The notes under the pieces were generated by a model. It worked only from the letters and a program-made list of their open reading frames with translations, was not told the origin of the DNA and made no database searches. A DNA stretch of 64,000 nt from Xanthomonas sp. DAR 34887 (lineage in GTDB: Bacteria; Pseudomonadota; Gammaproteobacteria; Xanthomonadales; Xanthomonadaceae), in NCBI RefSeq assembly GCF_041245805.1, contig NZ_CP162490.1, positions 5,273,150 to 5,337,149 on the forward strand, in the 5' to 3' direction. Below, piece by piece: positions 26,056 to 34,696 of this stretch. Position 1 is the first letter of the stretch. Each line of letters starts with the position of its first letter. The position numbers were made by a program, and so were the translations under genes.

Positions 26056-28260
26056 ATGAGCGCACTACATCCCCTGCTGATCGAACTGGGTACCGAGGAA
26101 CTGCCGGTCAAGGCGCTGCCGGGCCTGGCGCAGGCCTTGTTCGACGGCGTGATCGCCGGGCTGGAGAAGCGCGGCATCGCGGTCGAACGCGGCGACGCCA
26201 AGCCGCTGTCCACCCCGCGCCGGCTGGCGGTGCTGCTGCCGGGCGTGGCCGCCGAACAGCCGGAGCAGCGCTCGGAAGTGCTCGGCCCCTATCTCAACAT
26301 CGCCCTGGACGCCGACGGCCAGCCGACCAAGGCCTTGGCCGGCTTCGCCGCCAAGGCCGGCATCGACTGGACCGCGCTCGAGCGCACCAGCGACGCCAAG
26401 GGCGAGCGCTTCGTGCACCGCGCCGTGACCCCGGGCGCGCAGACCGCCGCGCTGCTGCCGGAGATCCTGCGCGAGGCGATCGCGGCGATGCCGATCCCCA
26501 AACCGATGCGCTGGGGCGACCACGACTACGGCTTCGCGCGGCCGGTGCATTGGCTGGTGCTGCTGTTCGGCAGCGCCGTGGTGCCGGTGCAGGTGTTCGG
26601 CGTGCAGGCCGGCCGCGACAGTCGCGGCCACCGCTTCCTGCACGACGCGCCGGTCGCCCTGGCGCAGCCCGGCGACTACGTGGCCGCGCTGGAAGCGGCG
26701 CAGGTGCTGGTGGACCCGGATGCGCGCCGCGCGCGGATCGTCGCCGAGGTCGAGCAGGCCGCGCGCCAGGCCGGTGGCAGCGCGCGCATCGCCGAGGACA
26801 ATCTGGAGCAGGTGGTGAACCTGGTCGAATGGCCGTCGGCGGTGCTGTGCAAGTTCGAGCCGGCGTTCCTGGCGGTGCCGCAGGAAGCGTTGATCGAGAC
26901 CATGGAGAGCAACCAGAAGTTCTTCCCGGTGCTGGATGCCGGCGACAAGCTCACCGAGCACTTCATCGGCATCGCCAACATCGTCTCGCGCGATGTGGCC
27001 GAAGTGGCCAAGGGCTACGAGCGGGTGATCCGCCCGCGCTTCGCCGACGCCAAGTTCTTCTTCGACGAAGACCTCAAGCAGGGCCTGGAGGCGATGGGCG
27101 CCGGCCTGGCCAGCGTCACCTACCAGGCCAAGCTCGGCAGCATCGCCGACAAGGTGCAGCGCGTGGCCGCGCTGGCCGAGGCGATCGCGCCAATGGCCGG
27201 CGTGGACGCCGCGCAGGCGCGCCGCGCCGCCGAGTTGAGCAAGAACGATCTGCAGTCGCGCATGGTCAACGAATTCCCCGAACTGCAGGGCATCGCCGGC
27301 CGCCACTACGCCGTCGCCGCCGGCGAGCCCAGCGAGATCGCCCTGGCGATCGACGAGGCCTACCAGCCGCGCTTCGCCGGCGACGACATCGCGCTGTCGC
27401 CGCTGGGCAAGGTGCTGGCGATCGCCGAGCGTTTGGACACGCTGGCCGGTGGGTTTGCCGCGAGGTTGAAGCCGACCGGCAACAAGGATCCGTTCGCGCT
27501 GCGGCGCAACGCGCTGGGGTTGGCGCGGACGGTGATTGAGAGTGGGTTTGAGTTAGATATACAAGAGTTGATTCGGAGATCTCGGCTTGCGGCCTTGATT
27601 TTTTCTAATGCAGCGGCGGGTTCTGAAGCAAGGCGTTCTTTCGCCGAGGCCATTAGAAAGATCGGGGCTCTGGGCGTAGATACATCGGATCTGAAGTATG
27701 ACGGTGGCTTTCTAATCACCAGAGAAATCTGGGACGAGGCCGCGAAGTTCGAAGACATCTACGACTTCATCTTAGATCGTCTACGCGGCTATTACGCTGA
27801 CAAGGGCGTGCCGGTAATCCATTTCAATGCAGTGGCGGAACTGAAGCCGGCCTCGCTCTACGATTTCGACCGCCGCATCGATGCGATCGGCATCTTCGCC
27901 ACGTTGCCGGAGGCCGAGGCGCTGGCCGCGGCCAACAAGCGCATCCGCAACATCCTGCGCAAGGCCGAGGGCGCGATTCCGGCGCAGATCGACCTGGCGC
28001 TGCTGCGCGAGCCGGCCGAAAGCGCGTTGGCCGAAGCGGTGGAAGCGGCGATCGTGGAAACCGACGGCGCGCTGCGCCAGCACGACTACGTCACCGTGCT
28101 GAACTTTCTGGCGCGCCTGCGGCCGCAGGTGGACGCGTTCTTCGACGGGGTGATGGTCAACGTCGAAGACCCCGCGCTGCGCGGCAACCGCCTGGCCCTG
28201 CTCAAGCGCTTGGGCGACCGCCTCGGCAGCGTCGCGGCGATCGAGCATCTGTCGTCGTAA
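26056..28260 (+). CDS. glyS: Glycyl-tRNA synthetase beta subunit
   Basis: A 734-residue tRNA-binding subunit. The N-terminus (PLLIELGTEELPVKAL), the ESNQKFFPV and FADAKFFFDEDLKQGL motifs, and the C-terminal anticodon-binding part are intact. It is longer than the usual 690-700 residues. The extra length falls at about residues 495-545, between FELDIQELI and IYDFILDRLRGYY. That part of the gene (about 27515-27840) is AT-richer than its surroundings and uses TTA, ATA and CTA, codons rare elsewhere in this window. The frame is not broken and the flanking parts match the family, so the enzyme is probably active. A mosaic exchange or an in-frame insertion would explain it. Confidence 0.96.
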   Translation: MSALHPLLIELGTEELPVKALPGLAQALFDGVIAGLEKRGIAVERGDAKPLSTPRRLAVLLPGVAAEQPEQRSEVLGPYLNIALDADGQPTKALAGFAAKAGIDWTALERTSDAKGERFVHRAVTPGAQTAALLPEILREAIAAMPIPKPMRWGDHDYGFARPVHWLVLLFGSAVVPVQVFGVQAGRDSRGHRFLHDAPVALAQPGDYVAALEAAQVLVDPDARRARIVAEVEQAARQAGGSARIAEDNLEQVVNLVEWPSAVLCKFEPAFLAVPQEALIETMESNQKFFPVLDAGDKLTEHFIGIANIVSRDVAEVAKGYERVIRPRFADAKFFFDEDLKQGLEAMGAGLASVTYQAKLGSIADKVQRVAALAEAIAPMAGVDAAQARRAAELSKNDLQSRMVNEFPELQGIAGRHYAVAAGEPSEIALAIDEAYQPRFAGDDIALSPLGKVLAIAERLDTLAGGFAARLKPTGNKDPFALRRNALGLARTVIESGFELDIQELIRRSRLAALIFSNAAAGSEARRSFAEAIRKIGALGVDTSDLKYDGGFLITREIWDEAAKFEDIYDFILDRLRGYYADKGVPVIHFNAVAELKPASLYDFDRRIDAIGIFATLPEAEALAAANKRIRNILRKAEGAIPAQIDLALLREPAESALAEAVEAAIVETDGALRQHDYVTVLNFLARLRPQVDAFFDGVMVNVEDPALRGNRLALLKRLGDRLGSVAAIEHLSS

Positions 28261-28286
28261 GCGGCGCACGCAGCGGGCAGATGCAT

Positions 28287-28317
28287 GGAGGGGCTGCGAA
28301 AGCAGCCTCTTCTTTTT
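28287..28317 (+). terminator. Rho-independent terminator after glyS
   Basis: The stem GGCTGC-GAAA-GCAGCC, extended by four or five weaker pairs (GAGG with TCTTC), is followed by TTTTT. It lies 27 bp after the glyS stop. The T tract abuts the left arm of a dispersed inverted repeat. Confidence 0.85.
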
Positions 28318-28403
28318 GTGGGGAGCGGCTTCAGCTGCGGTGCGCAAAGCCGGCAGCGCCACAACCAAGTGAAATCGCGTCGGGACTGAAGTCCCTCCCA
28401 CAG
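28317..28403. repeat. Dispersed inverted repeat (AGCGGCTTCAGC / ACTGAAGTCCCTCC arms)
   Basis: The left arm at 28317-28339 and the right arm at 28377-28403 face each other across about 37 bp. They belong to the same family as the units of the array near rdgC. The copy lies between convergent glyS and rep, as do other copies in this window between convergent genes. Confidence 0.8.
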
Positions 28404-28440
28404 TGCACCCGACCGGCTATGTCCGAGCGCCTGTTTTTAA

Positions 28441-28597
28441 GCCCCTCTCCCCTCGGGAGAGGGGTTGGGGTGAGGGTACGTCGGCGCAGCAACAGCCCGG
28501 TGCGCTCGAACTTTTCCGGCTTCGCCCGTACCCTCATCCGCCCCTGCGGGGCACCTTCCCCGAAGAGGGGGCCATGGTCCCGAGGGGAGAAGGGAAC
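28441..28597. repeat. Dispersed intergenic repeat (CTCATCCGCCCC / GGGGTGAGGGT type), copy 2
   Basis: This copy has the same halves as the one between glyQ and glyS (GAGGGGTTGGGGTGAGGGTA, then TACCCTCATCCGCCCCTGCG) with a different centre. Near its end GAAGAGGGGGCCATGGTCCC interrupts the hairpin arm and looks like a small insertion relative to copy 1. Confidence 0.85.
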
Positions 28598-28666
28598 AGC
28601 TGGCGCATCCCGCCATATTGCCCGCCAGCCGCGGCACCCGCAGCGCGACGCAAAACCGCCGTTGCG

Positions 28667-28714
28667 AATCCCCAATCCCCAATCCCCAATCCCCAATCCC
28701 CAATCCCCAATCCC
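28667..28714. repeat. Heptanucleotide microsatellite, seven AATCCCC units
   Basis: Six perfect AATCCCC units and one shortened AATCCC run without interruption up to six bases before the rep stop codon. Perfect short tandem units such as these are prone to slippage and copy number probably differs among strains. The same heptamer appears in the tatC downstream element. Confidence 0.93.
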
Positions 28715-28719
28715 TGCTT

Positions 28720-30696
28720 CTAATCGAACAACGCCTGGATCGCCGCCAAGCCCGCATTGGCGCGTTCCTTCTTGCGCTCAGCGTCGGCCACCGGGTCGGC
28801 GCCGTCGCGCTGCATTTCCTCGGCGGGGATTTCGGCGAAGAAGCGGCTGGGCTTGAGCCGGATGTGCTCGCCGAACTTGCGGGTCAGCTTGCTGTAGCTC
28901 ATCCACAGCTGTTCCTTGGCGCGGGTGATGCCCACGTACAGCAGGCGCCGCTCTTCCTGCAGGTTGCCCTCCTCCAGGCTCACCTCGTGCGGCAGCACGC
29001 CGTCCTCGCAGCCGACGATGAACACGTAGCGGAACTCCAGGCCCTTGGACGCGTGCATCGTCATCATCCGCACCTGGTTGCCGCCGTCGTCCTTGTCGTT
29101 GCGCGACAGCAGCGCCAGCTGCGCCGCCAGGTCGCCGACGGTGGCGCCGCGCGGGCCGCCCTCGAACCACTTGGCCAGTTCCTCCAGGTTGCCGCGGCGG
29201 CGCTGGAAGGTGGCTTCGTCCTTGCATTGGCTGCGCAGCTCGCGGATCAGTCCGGACTGCTCGGCAAGCTGGCGCACCACATCGGCCGAAGACAGCGTCT
29301 GCGAGGCGCTACGCAACTCGTGCAGCACGTCGACGAAATCGCTCAGGCCGTTGGCCGCGCGTGGCGGCAATTGCTGCAGCGCGCCCATCGACTCGGCCGC
29401 GCGCGACATCGGCAGATGCTTGGCCGACGCCAGTTCGGCCAGCTTGGCCAGCGAGGTCGCGCCGACCTCGCGCTTGGGCGCCTGCACCGCGCGCAGGAAC
29501 GCGGCATCGTCGTCCGGATTGACCAGCAGCCGCAGCCACGACAGCACGTCCTTCACTTCCTGCCGTTCCAGGAACGCGGTGCCGCCGGTGATGTGGTACG
29601 GCACGCCAGCGATCTGCAAGGCCTTTTCCAGCGGCCGCGACTGGAAGTTGCCGCGGAACAGGATGCAGAAATCGCTCCACGGCACCTGTTTGGCGGTGCC
29701 CAGGTAGGCGATCTCGGCGGCGACCTTCTCCGCCTCGTGCTCGCTGTCGCGGCACTCCCACACGCGGATGCGCTCGCCGTCGGCCTGGTCGCTCCACAGC
29801 GTCTTCAGGTGCTCGTGCGGGTTGTGCGCGATCAGCGCGTTGGCCGCGCGCAGCACGCGGTTGGAGCAGCGGTAGTTCTGCTCCAGCTTGATGATCTGCA
29901 GGGCCGGATAGTCGCGTCCCATCTGCGTCAGGTTTTCCGGGTTGGCGCCGCGCCAGGCGTAGATGCTCTGGTCGTCGTCGCCCACGCAGGTGAAGTTGCC
30001 GCGCGGGCCGGCCAGCATCTTCAACATCCGGTATTGCGCATCGTTGGTGTCCTGGCTCTCGTCCACCAGCAGGTAGCCGATGCGCTCGCGCCATGCCATG
30101 ACGATGTCCTCGTTCTCCTCCAGCACCTGCACCGGCAGGCGGATCAGGTCGTCGAAGTCCACCGCGTTGAAGGTGCTCAGCCGCGCCTGGTAGCGCTCGT
30201 ACAGGCTGGCCGCTTCCTGCTCGCGGGTGCTGCGCGCGGCGGCCATCGCCTGCTCCGGCGACAGCCCGGCGTTCTTGGCGCGCGAGATCAGGTTCTTGGC
30301 GTCGTCGATCGCATCGGGTTTGGCGCCGTGCATCAGGTCCTTGATCTGCGCGGCGGCATCGTCGGCGTCGAAGATCGAGAAGCCGCGCTTGAGGCCGACC
30401 GCGGCGTGCTCGATCTGCAGGAACTTCAGCCCCAGCGCGTGGAAGGTGCAGATGGTCAGGCCGTCGGCGGCGTCGCCGCGGATGCGCTTGGCCACGCGCT
30501 CGCGCATTTCCTTGGCCGACTTGTTGGTGAAGGTGATCGCGGCGATGCGCTTGGCCGGGTAGCGGCCGGTGGCGATCAGGTGCGCGATCTTTTCCACGAT
30601 CACGCGGGTCTTGCCGCTGCCGGCGCCGGCCAGCACCAGCAGCGGGCCTTCGCAATGCAGCACCGCGGCGCGTTGGGGGGGATTGAGACCGTGCAT
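28720..30696 (-). CDS. rep: ATP-dependent DNA helicase Rep
   Basis: A 658-residue superfamily 1A 3'-5' helicase that helps the replisome past protein blocks. Motifs: Walker A AGAGSGKT (23-30), TFTNKSAKEM (Ia), LLVDESQDTN (II), VGDDDQSIYAWRGA (III), LEQNYRC (IV), MTMHASKGLEF (V) and VGITRAKE (VI). The start MHGLNPPQRAAV fits Rep rather than UvrD, as does the length. The ATG at 30696 is preferred over an upstream in-frame codon at 30720. It is divergent from tdk, with 136 bp between. Confidence 0.95.
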   Translation of the reverse strand: MHGLNPPQRAAVLHCEGPLLVLAGAGSGKTRVIVEKIAHLIATGRYPAKRIAAITFTNKSAKEMRERVAKRIRGDAADGLTICTFHALGLKFLQIEHAAVGLKRGFSIFDADDAAAQIKDLMHGAKPDAIDDAKNLISRAKNAGLSPEQAMAAARSTREQEAASLYERYQARLSTFNAVDFDDLIRLPVQVLEENEDIVMAWRERIGYLLVDESQDTNDAQYRMLKMLAGPRGNFTCVGDDDQSIYAWRGANPENLTQMGRDYPALQIIKLEQNYRCSNRVLRAANALIAHNPHEHLKTLWSDQADGERIRVWECRDSEHEAEKVAAEIAYLGTAKQVPWSDFCILFRGNFQSRPLEKALQIAGVPYHITGGTAFLERQEVKDVLSWLRLLVNPDDDAAFLRAVQAPKREVGATSLAKLAELASAKHLPMSRAAESMGALQQLPPRAANGLSDFVDVLHELRSASQTLSSADVVRQLAEQSGLIRELRSQCKDEATFQRRRGNLEELAKWFEGGPRGATVGDLAAQLALLSRNDKDDGGNQVRMMTMHASKGLEFRYVFIVGCEDGVLPHEVSLEEGNLQEERRLLYVGITRAKEQLWMSYSKLTRKFGEHIRLKPSRFFAEIPAEEMQRDGADPVADAERKKERANAGLAAIQALFD

Positions 30697-30832
30697 GAAG
30701 AGGTTTCCTGGGCCGCGCATTGTAGCGGGCGCCGACCGGCGGCGAGGACCGCCCCGCCGCGCTGGCGCTGAACGGGTTTTCCCGCGCGCATCCGGCCTGC
30801 GGCGGAGCCGGCCGCCGCGCTAGAATCGGGCC

Positions 30833-31453
30833 ATGGCGAAACTGTATTTCTACTATTCGGCGATGAACGCCGGCAAGACCACGACGCTGCTGCAGTCGGC
30901 GCACAACTATCGCGAGCGCGGCATGCGCACCGCGATCCTGACCCCGCAGCTGGACCACCGCGACGGCAGCGGCATCGTCGCCTCGCGCATCGGTCTGCGC
31001 GCCGATGGCAACACCTTCGTGCCGGACACCGATCTGCTGGCGCTGCTGCAGGACGACATCGCCGGCAACGGCGCGCTGCATTGCGTGCTGGTGGACGAGG
31101 CGCAGTTCCTCAGCCGCGCGCAGGTCTGGCAGCTCAGCGAGGTGGTCGACCGGCTGCGCATTCCGGTGCTGTGCTACGGCCTGCGCACCGATTTTCGCGG
31201 CGAGTTGTTCGAGGGCAGCCAGTACCTGCTGGCCTGGGCCGACGAGCTGCAGGAGATCAAGACCATCTGCCACACCGGCAGCAAGGCGACGATGACCGTG
31301 CGCGTGGACGCGGACGGCCATGCCGTGCAGGACGGCCCGCAGGTGGAGATCGGCGGCAACGAGCGCTACGTGTCGGTAAGCCGCGCAGAATTCAAGAAGA
31401 TCATGCGCGGCGAGGGCCGCATCGATCCGTTGCAGATCGCGTTGCCGCGGTAG
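30833..31453 (+). CDS. tdk: Thymidine kinase
   Basis: A 206-residue type II thymidine kinase of the salvage pathway. It has the P-loop MNAGKTTTLL, the DEAQF segment with the catalytic glutamate (about 89), and the lasso segment QVEIGGNERYVSVSR. In E. coli four residues bind zinc; here the pair reads CHTG (Cys146, Thr148) and the second site reads SVSRAEF (Ser183), so three of four ligands are missing. The fold may be stabilised without zinc, as in some relatives. The ATG at 30833 lies 136 bp from divergent rep. Confidence 0.95.
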   Translation: MAKLYFYYSAMNAGKTTTLLQSAHNYRERGMRTAILTPQLDHRDGSGIVASRIGLRADGNTFVPDTDLLALLQDDIAGNGALHCVLVDEAQFLSRAQVWQLSEVVDRLRIPVLCYGLRTDFRGELFEGSQYLLAWADELQEIKTICHTGSKATMTVRVDADGHAVQDGPQVEIGGNERYVSVSRAEFKKIMRGEGRIDPLQIALPR

Positions 31454-31750
31454 TCCATCCGCTGCGCCAGGCTGACCACTGCGGCGCCAGACGAACCACG
31501 ACGTTGGCCGGAGGCTGCGCTGCATTTCGCGGTGCAGTCGCATGCGCAGGCGAACGCCACGCGAGCGCCATGCACTGTCCTGGTGCGTCCCATTCGCCGA
31601 TTCGGTTCGGTCGCGTTCGACGCGACACCGAGCATGAACGCCGGTTGAAAACTGCAGCGCGGCCCTCGGCCGCATAGGCCATCAGTCTATGGATCGCGGC
31701 CACGACGCGCCCATAGAATCGTCGGCGATCGTACTCATGGGAAGAGTTCT

Positions 31751-32506
31751 ATGCAGCAGTTCAAGGGATACGTCGTCGGCGGCTGCGCCGCACTTGCCGT
31801 TGCGGTGGCGCTGGCGCTGTCCGCGCCGGCCACCGCCGCCGACAACGCGCGTACGTTCGACGACATTCCGGCGCAGGTGCTGACCGACGGTTTCCTCGAG
31901 GCGCACCTGGACCTGTTCTATCGGCGCGCCGGTATCCGCGCCGACAAGAAGGGCGAGTTCGCCGAGGCCAGGAAGAGCTACCAGCTCGCCGCGCGCTATG
32001 CCGACAAGCCGTCGCAGGCGCGGCTGGGCGAGATGTATTGGGAAGGCCAAGGTGGGGCGCAGGATCGCGCGATGGGGTTCCTGTGGATGGCGCTGGCCTC
32101 CGAGCGCGGCTATGAGGCCTTCACCGCACGCAAGATGGAGTACTGGAACCAGCTCACGCCCGAAGAGCGGCAGCGCGCGATCAAGCAGGACAAGAAGATG
32201 CTCGCCACCTATGGCGATGCGGTCGCCAAGCCGCGGCAGGAAGCGGTCCTGCGCCGCGAGGCGGCGCGCAGCACCGGCAGCATGCTCGGCCACTCCGGCG
32301 CCTCCGCCTTGCAGATCAACGGCCCGCGCGGCGGCAGCATCGATCCGGAGGTGTTCTACGCCAAGGAATTCTGGGAGCCGGGGGCGTACTGGAAGCTGCA
32401 GGACCGGGTCTGGGACGGCCGCACGCCGGGGCGTGTGGATATCGGCGATGTCGAGGACATCACCCAGGAAAGCGCGCCGAAGCCGCAGGAACCGGGCAAG
32501 CCCTGA
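31751..32506 (+). CDS. Secreted SEL1/TPR-like repeat protein
   Basis: A 251-residue protein with a signal peptide (ALAVAVALALSAPATAADN). Residues about 60-120 form SEL1-like helical repeats (GEFAEARKSYQLAARYADKP, ARLGEMYWEGQGGAQDRAMG, WMALASERGYEAF). The C-terminal part contains FYAKEFWEPGAYWKLQDRVW, and no enzyme motif is seen. Proteins of this kind usually mediate protein contacts in the periplasm. The 297-bp stretch upstream, after tdk, shows no gene. Function unknown. Confidence 0.8.
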   Translation: MQQFKGYVVGGCAALAVAVALALSAPATAADNARTFDDIPAQVLTDGFLEAHLDLFYRRAGIRADKKGEFAEARKSYQLAARYADKPSQARLGEMYWEGQGGAQDRAMGFLWMALASERGYEAFTARKMEYWNQLTPEERQRAIKQDKKMLATYGDAVAKPRQEAVLRREAARSTGSMLGHSGASALQINGPRGGSIDPEVFYAKEFWEPGAYWKLQDRVWDGRTPGRVDIGDVEDITQESAPKPQEPGKP

Positions 32507-32538
32507 GCCGGCTGCGACCCGACGCCGGACACGCCGCA

Positions 32539-32713
32539 CGTCGGGACTGAAGTCCCTCCCACAGCCGCGAGCTTCTGTAGGCGCGGCGCCAGCCGCGACG
32601 GGTGAAGCCGGAACTGCACCGGCGGCGGACACTGTCTGTCGGGGCTGAAGCCCCTCCTACAGTGCACCCGGCACGGTAACTGCGCGGTTTGTAGGAGCGG
32701 CTTCAGCCGCGAC
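32539..32713. repeat. Two inverted-repeat pairs of the dispersed CTGAAG family
   Basis: Four arms lie at 32539-32564, 32575-32600, 32637-32662 and 32690-32713. Arms one and two face each other, and arms three and four face each other. They carry variants of the CGCGGCTGAAGCCGCTCC arm found near rdgC; arm two is the most diverged. They fill the gap between the convergent SEL1 gene and opgD. Confidence 0.85.
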
Positions 32714-32730
32714 AACTAACGTCGGGCACT

Positions 32731-32777
32731 GCATGCGGGGCCGCTGCCGCGCACCGCGCGGCAGCGGCCGGCCATGC
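32731..32777 (-). terminator. Long GC-rich stem-loop after opgD
   Basis: A 13-bp perfect stem (GGCCGCTGCCGCG at 32739-32751 with its complement at 32757-32769) is flanked by a second complementary pair, GCATG (32731-32735) and CATGC (32773-32777). It begins directly after the opgD stop. No U tract follows, so termination could be factor-dependent or supported by the repeats beyond. Confidence 0.6.
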
Positions 32778-34382
32778 TCAATACAGCTTGCGCTCGGCCG
32801 CCGGTGGCGGCGTCCACTGGTACAGCCAGGTCTCGGTCAGCGGCCTGTCGCCGGAGCGCAGGAACAGGCGAATGTCGATCTGCTGCGTGCCCTCGTCCGG
32901 CGGCACCACGTCGAACATCGCACGGTAGCCGGAGAGTTCGTGCAGCGGCCGCGCCGAGACGATCTCGGTGCTGCCGCGGCTCAGCTGCAGCACCGCCTCG
33001 ACCTTGGCGTCCTTGTCCTTGCCGAGCTTGGCCAGCTCGCCGCCGACGAAGTCCACCGCGAAGCGCCAGGAGAAATGGCTGCGCTTCTGCCCGACCACGC
33101 CGCCCAGGCCGGTGCGCGTGGCCACGCACTGCGCCAGCGGCGAGGACGCCGGCGGCTGCGCGCCCCAGTACAGGCGATAGCCGAACAGCAGCTCCTGCCC
33201 GGGCTGCGGCTTGTCCTGCGGATTCCAGAACGCGACGATGTTGTCGAAGGTCTCGTCGACGGTGGGAATCTCCACCAGCTGCACCGAACCCTTGCCCCAG
33301 CCCTGCTTCGGTTCCACCCACAGGCACGGGCGCTTGTCGTAGTACACGCCGTCGTCGTGGTAGTGGTCGAAGTTGCGGTCGCGCTGCAGCAGGCCGAAGC
33401 CGCGCGGGTTCTCGTCGACGAACATGTTGAAGCGCAGCTGCGGCGGATTGCACAGCGGCCGCCAGATCCATTCGCCGCCGCCGGTCCACATCGCCAGGCC
33501 GTCGGTGTCGTGGATCTCCGGGCGCCAGTCCCAGTCCATGCGGCGGTCGTTCTCGCCGACCTGGTACATGCTGGTGCACGGCCCCAGGCCCAGCCGCTCG
33601 ATGCTCTTGCGCGGATACAGTGCGCTGTCGATGTCCATCAGCAGCACGTCGCCGTTGGTGATCGCGAAGCGGTAGGCGCCGGCCACGCTCGGCGAGTCCA
33701 GCAGCGCGTACACCACCACCGTGTCCGAGCCGGCCTTGGGCTGCTCCAGCCAGTAGGCGATGAAGTCCGGGAATTCCTCCGGGCCGCCGGTGCCGGTATC
33801 GATCGCCAGGCCGCGCGCGGACTGCCCGTACTGGCCTTCCTTGCCCACCGCGCGGAAATAGCTGGCGCCGAGGAACGCGGCGAAGTCGCGGTCGGTGTCC
33901 TGCTTGGTATTGAGGCGGAAACCGGCGAAACCCAGGTCCTTGGGCAGATGCTTGCCCTTCAGCCCGCTGCTGCCGTAATCGAACGCGGCGCCGTCGTAGG
34001 CCAGTTCCTGCGCCTGCCCGTCGACCAGGTCGAACATGTGCACCGGCGACTTGAAGTACAGGCCCAGGTGGAAGAACTTGGCCTGGAACTTCGACGCGTT
34101 GTCCACCGCCCACAACGCATGGTCCTGGCGGTAGCGGATCGACTGGTACTGGTCCCAGTTCAGCGACTCCAGCGGCCCCGGCAGCACCCGCTTGTGGCTC
34201 TGGTAGGGCTCCTGGGCCATGGCCCGGGCGCGGCCCTTGAGCCAGGCGTAGTCGAAGGGCTGCGGCTTGCCCAGCCGGCGCAGGCCGACCGCGGGTGCGG
34301 CCTGGCCGAGCATCGGCATCGCGGGCAAGCCCATGGCGGCGAAGGCGGCGGCGGCGTTCTTGAGGAAATCGCGTCGTTGCAT
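32778..34382 (-). CDS. opgD: Glucan biosynthesis protein D (osmoregulated periplasmic glucans)
   Basis: A 534-residue periplasmic protein of the OpgG/OpgD family that shapes the structure of osmoregulated periplasmic glucans. The N-terminus MQRRDFLKNAAAAFAAMG is a twin-arginine signal, so it should be exported folded by the TatABC encoded at 13.2-14.7 kb. Family segments include LGASYFRAVGKEGQYGQSAR, GGEWIWRP and the aromatic DWRPEIHDTDG. Length is close to E. coli OpgD (551). It stands alone, with 314 bp on its upstream side (34383-34696) in which no gene was seen. Confidence 0.95.
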   Translation of the reverse strand: MQRRDFLKNAAAAFAAMGLPAMPMLGQAAPAVGLRRLGKPQPFDYAWLKGRARAMAQEPYQSHKRVLPGPLESLNWDQYQSIRYRQDHALWAVDNASKFQAKFFHLGLYFKSPVHMFDLVDGQAQELAYDGAAFDYGSSGLKGKHLPKDLGFAGFRLNTKQDTDRDFAAFLGASYFRAVGKEGQYGQSARGLAIDTGTGGPEEFPDFIAYWLEQPKAGSDTVVVYALLDSPSVAGAYRFAITNGDVLLMDIDSALYPRKSIERLGLGPCTSMYQVGENDRRMDWDWRPEIHDTDGLAMWTGGGEWIWRPLCNPPQLRFNMFVDENPRGFGLLQRDRNFDHYHDDGVYYDKRPCLWVEPKQGWGKGSVQLVEIPTVDETFDNIVAFWNPQDKPQPGQELLFGYRLYWGAQPPASSPLAQCVATRTGLGGVVGQKRSHFSWRFAVDFVGGELAKLGKDKDAKVEAVLQLSRGSTEIVSARPLHELSGYRAMFDVVPPDEGTQQIDIRLFLRSGDRPLTETWLYQWTPPPAAERKLY

Positions 34383-34696
34383 GGGCCGGATCGAAGCGGA
34401 AAGGGCCTCCATCATAGACAAGCGGTGTTGAACGCGAGAGCTAGGGCGCTTGTTCGATTCCCAAGCGGGTCGCATTGGGTCGGTCGGGGCGCCCGCCGGT
34501 GCGGCGTGGTGCGGCGTATGGCGGGCGGTGAGGTCGCTGGCGCCCGACAGGCCCGACCCGCGCGGCCGCGCGCGCTTGCGCTGGCGCTGCGTCATCGCCC
34601 GCTCGGAATTCTTCCACGCCTCAATGCTCTTCTTGCCCCGCGCACGCGCGCACGCACGGAGCGGCGCGATCCGCGTGGGGATTGACGACGTTCCCC
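34383..34696. other. 314-bp gap with no gene recognised
   Basis: It separates opgD from the DUF4380 gene, both read leftward. It should hold the opgD promoter. A GTTCGATTC motif at about 34450 resembles a tRNA T-loop, but no acceptor, D or anticodon arm was found around it. Confidence 0.5.

Noticed and set aside
34447..34475. GTTCGATTC sequence resembling a tRNA T-loop
   Set aside because: No acceptor, D or anticodon arm could be built around it.
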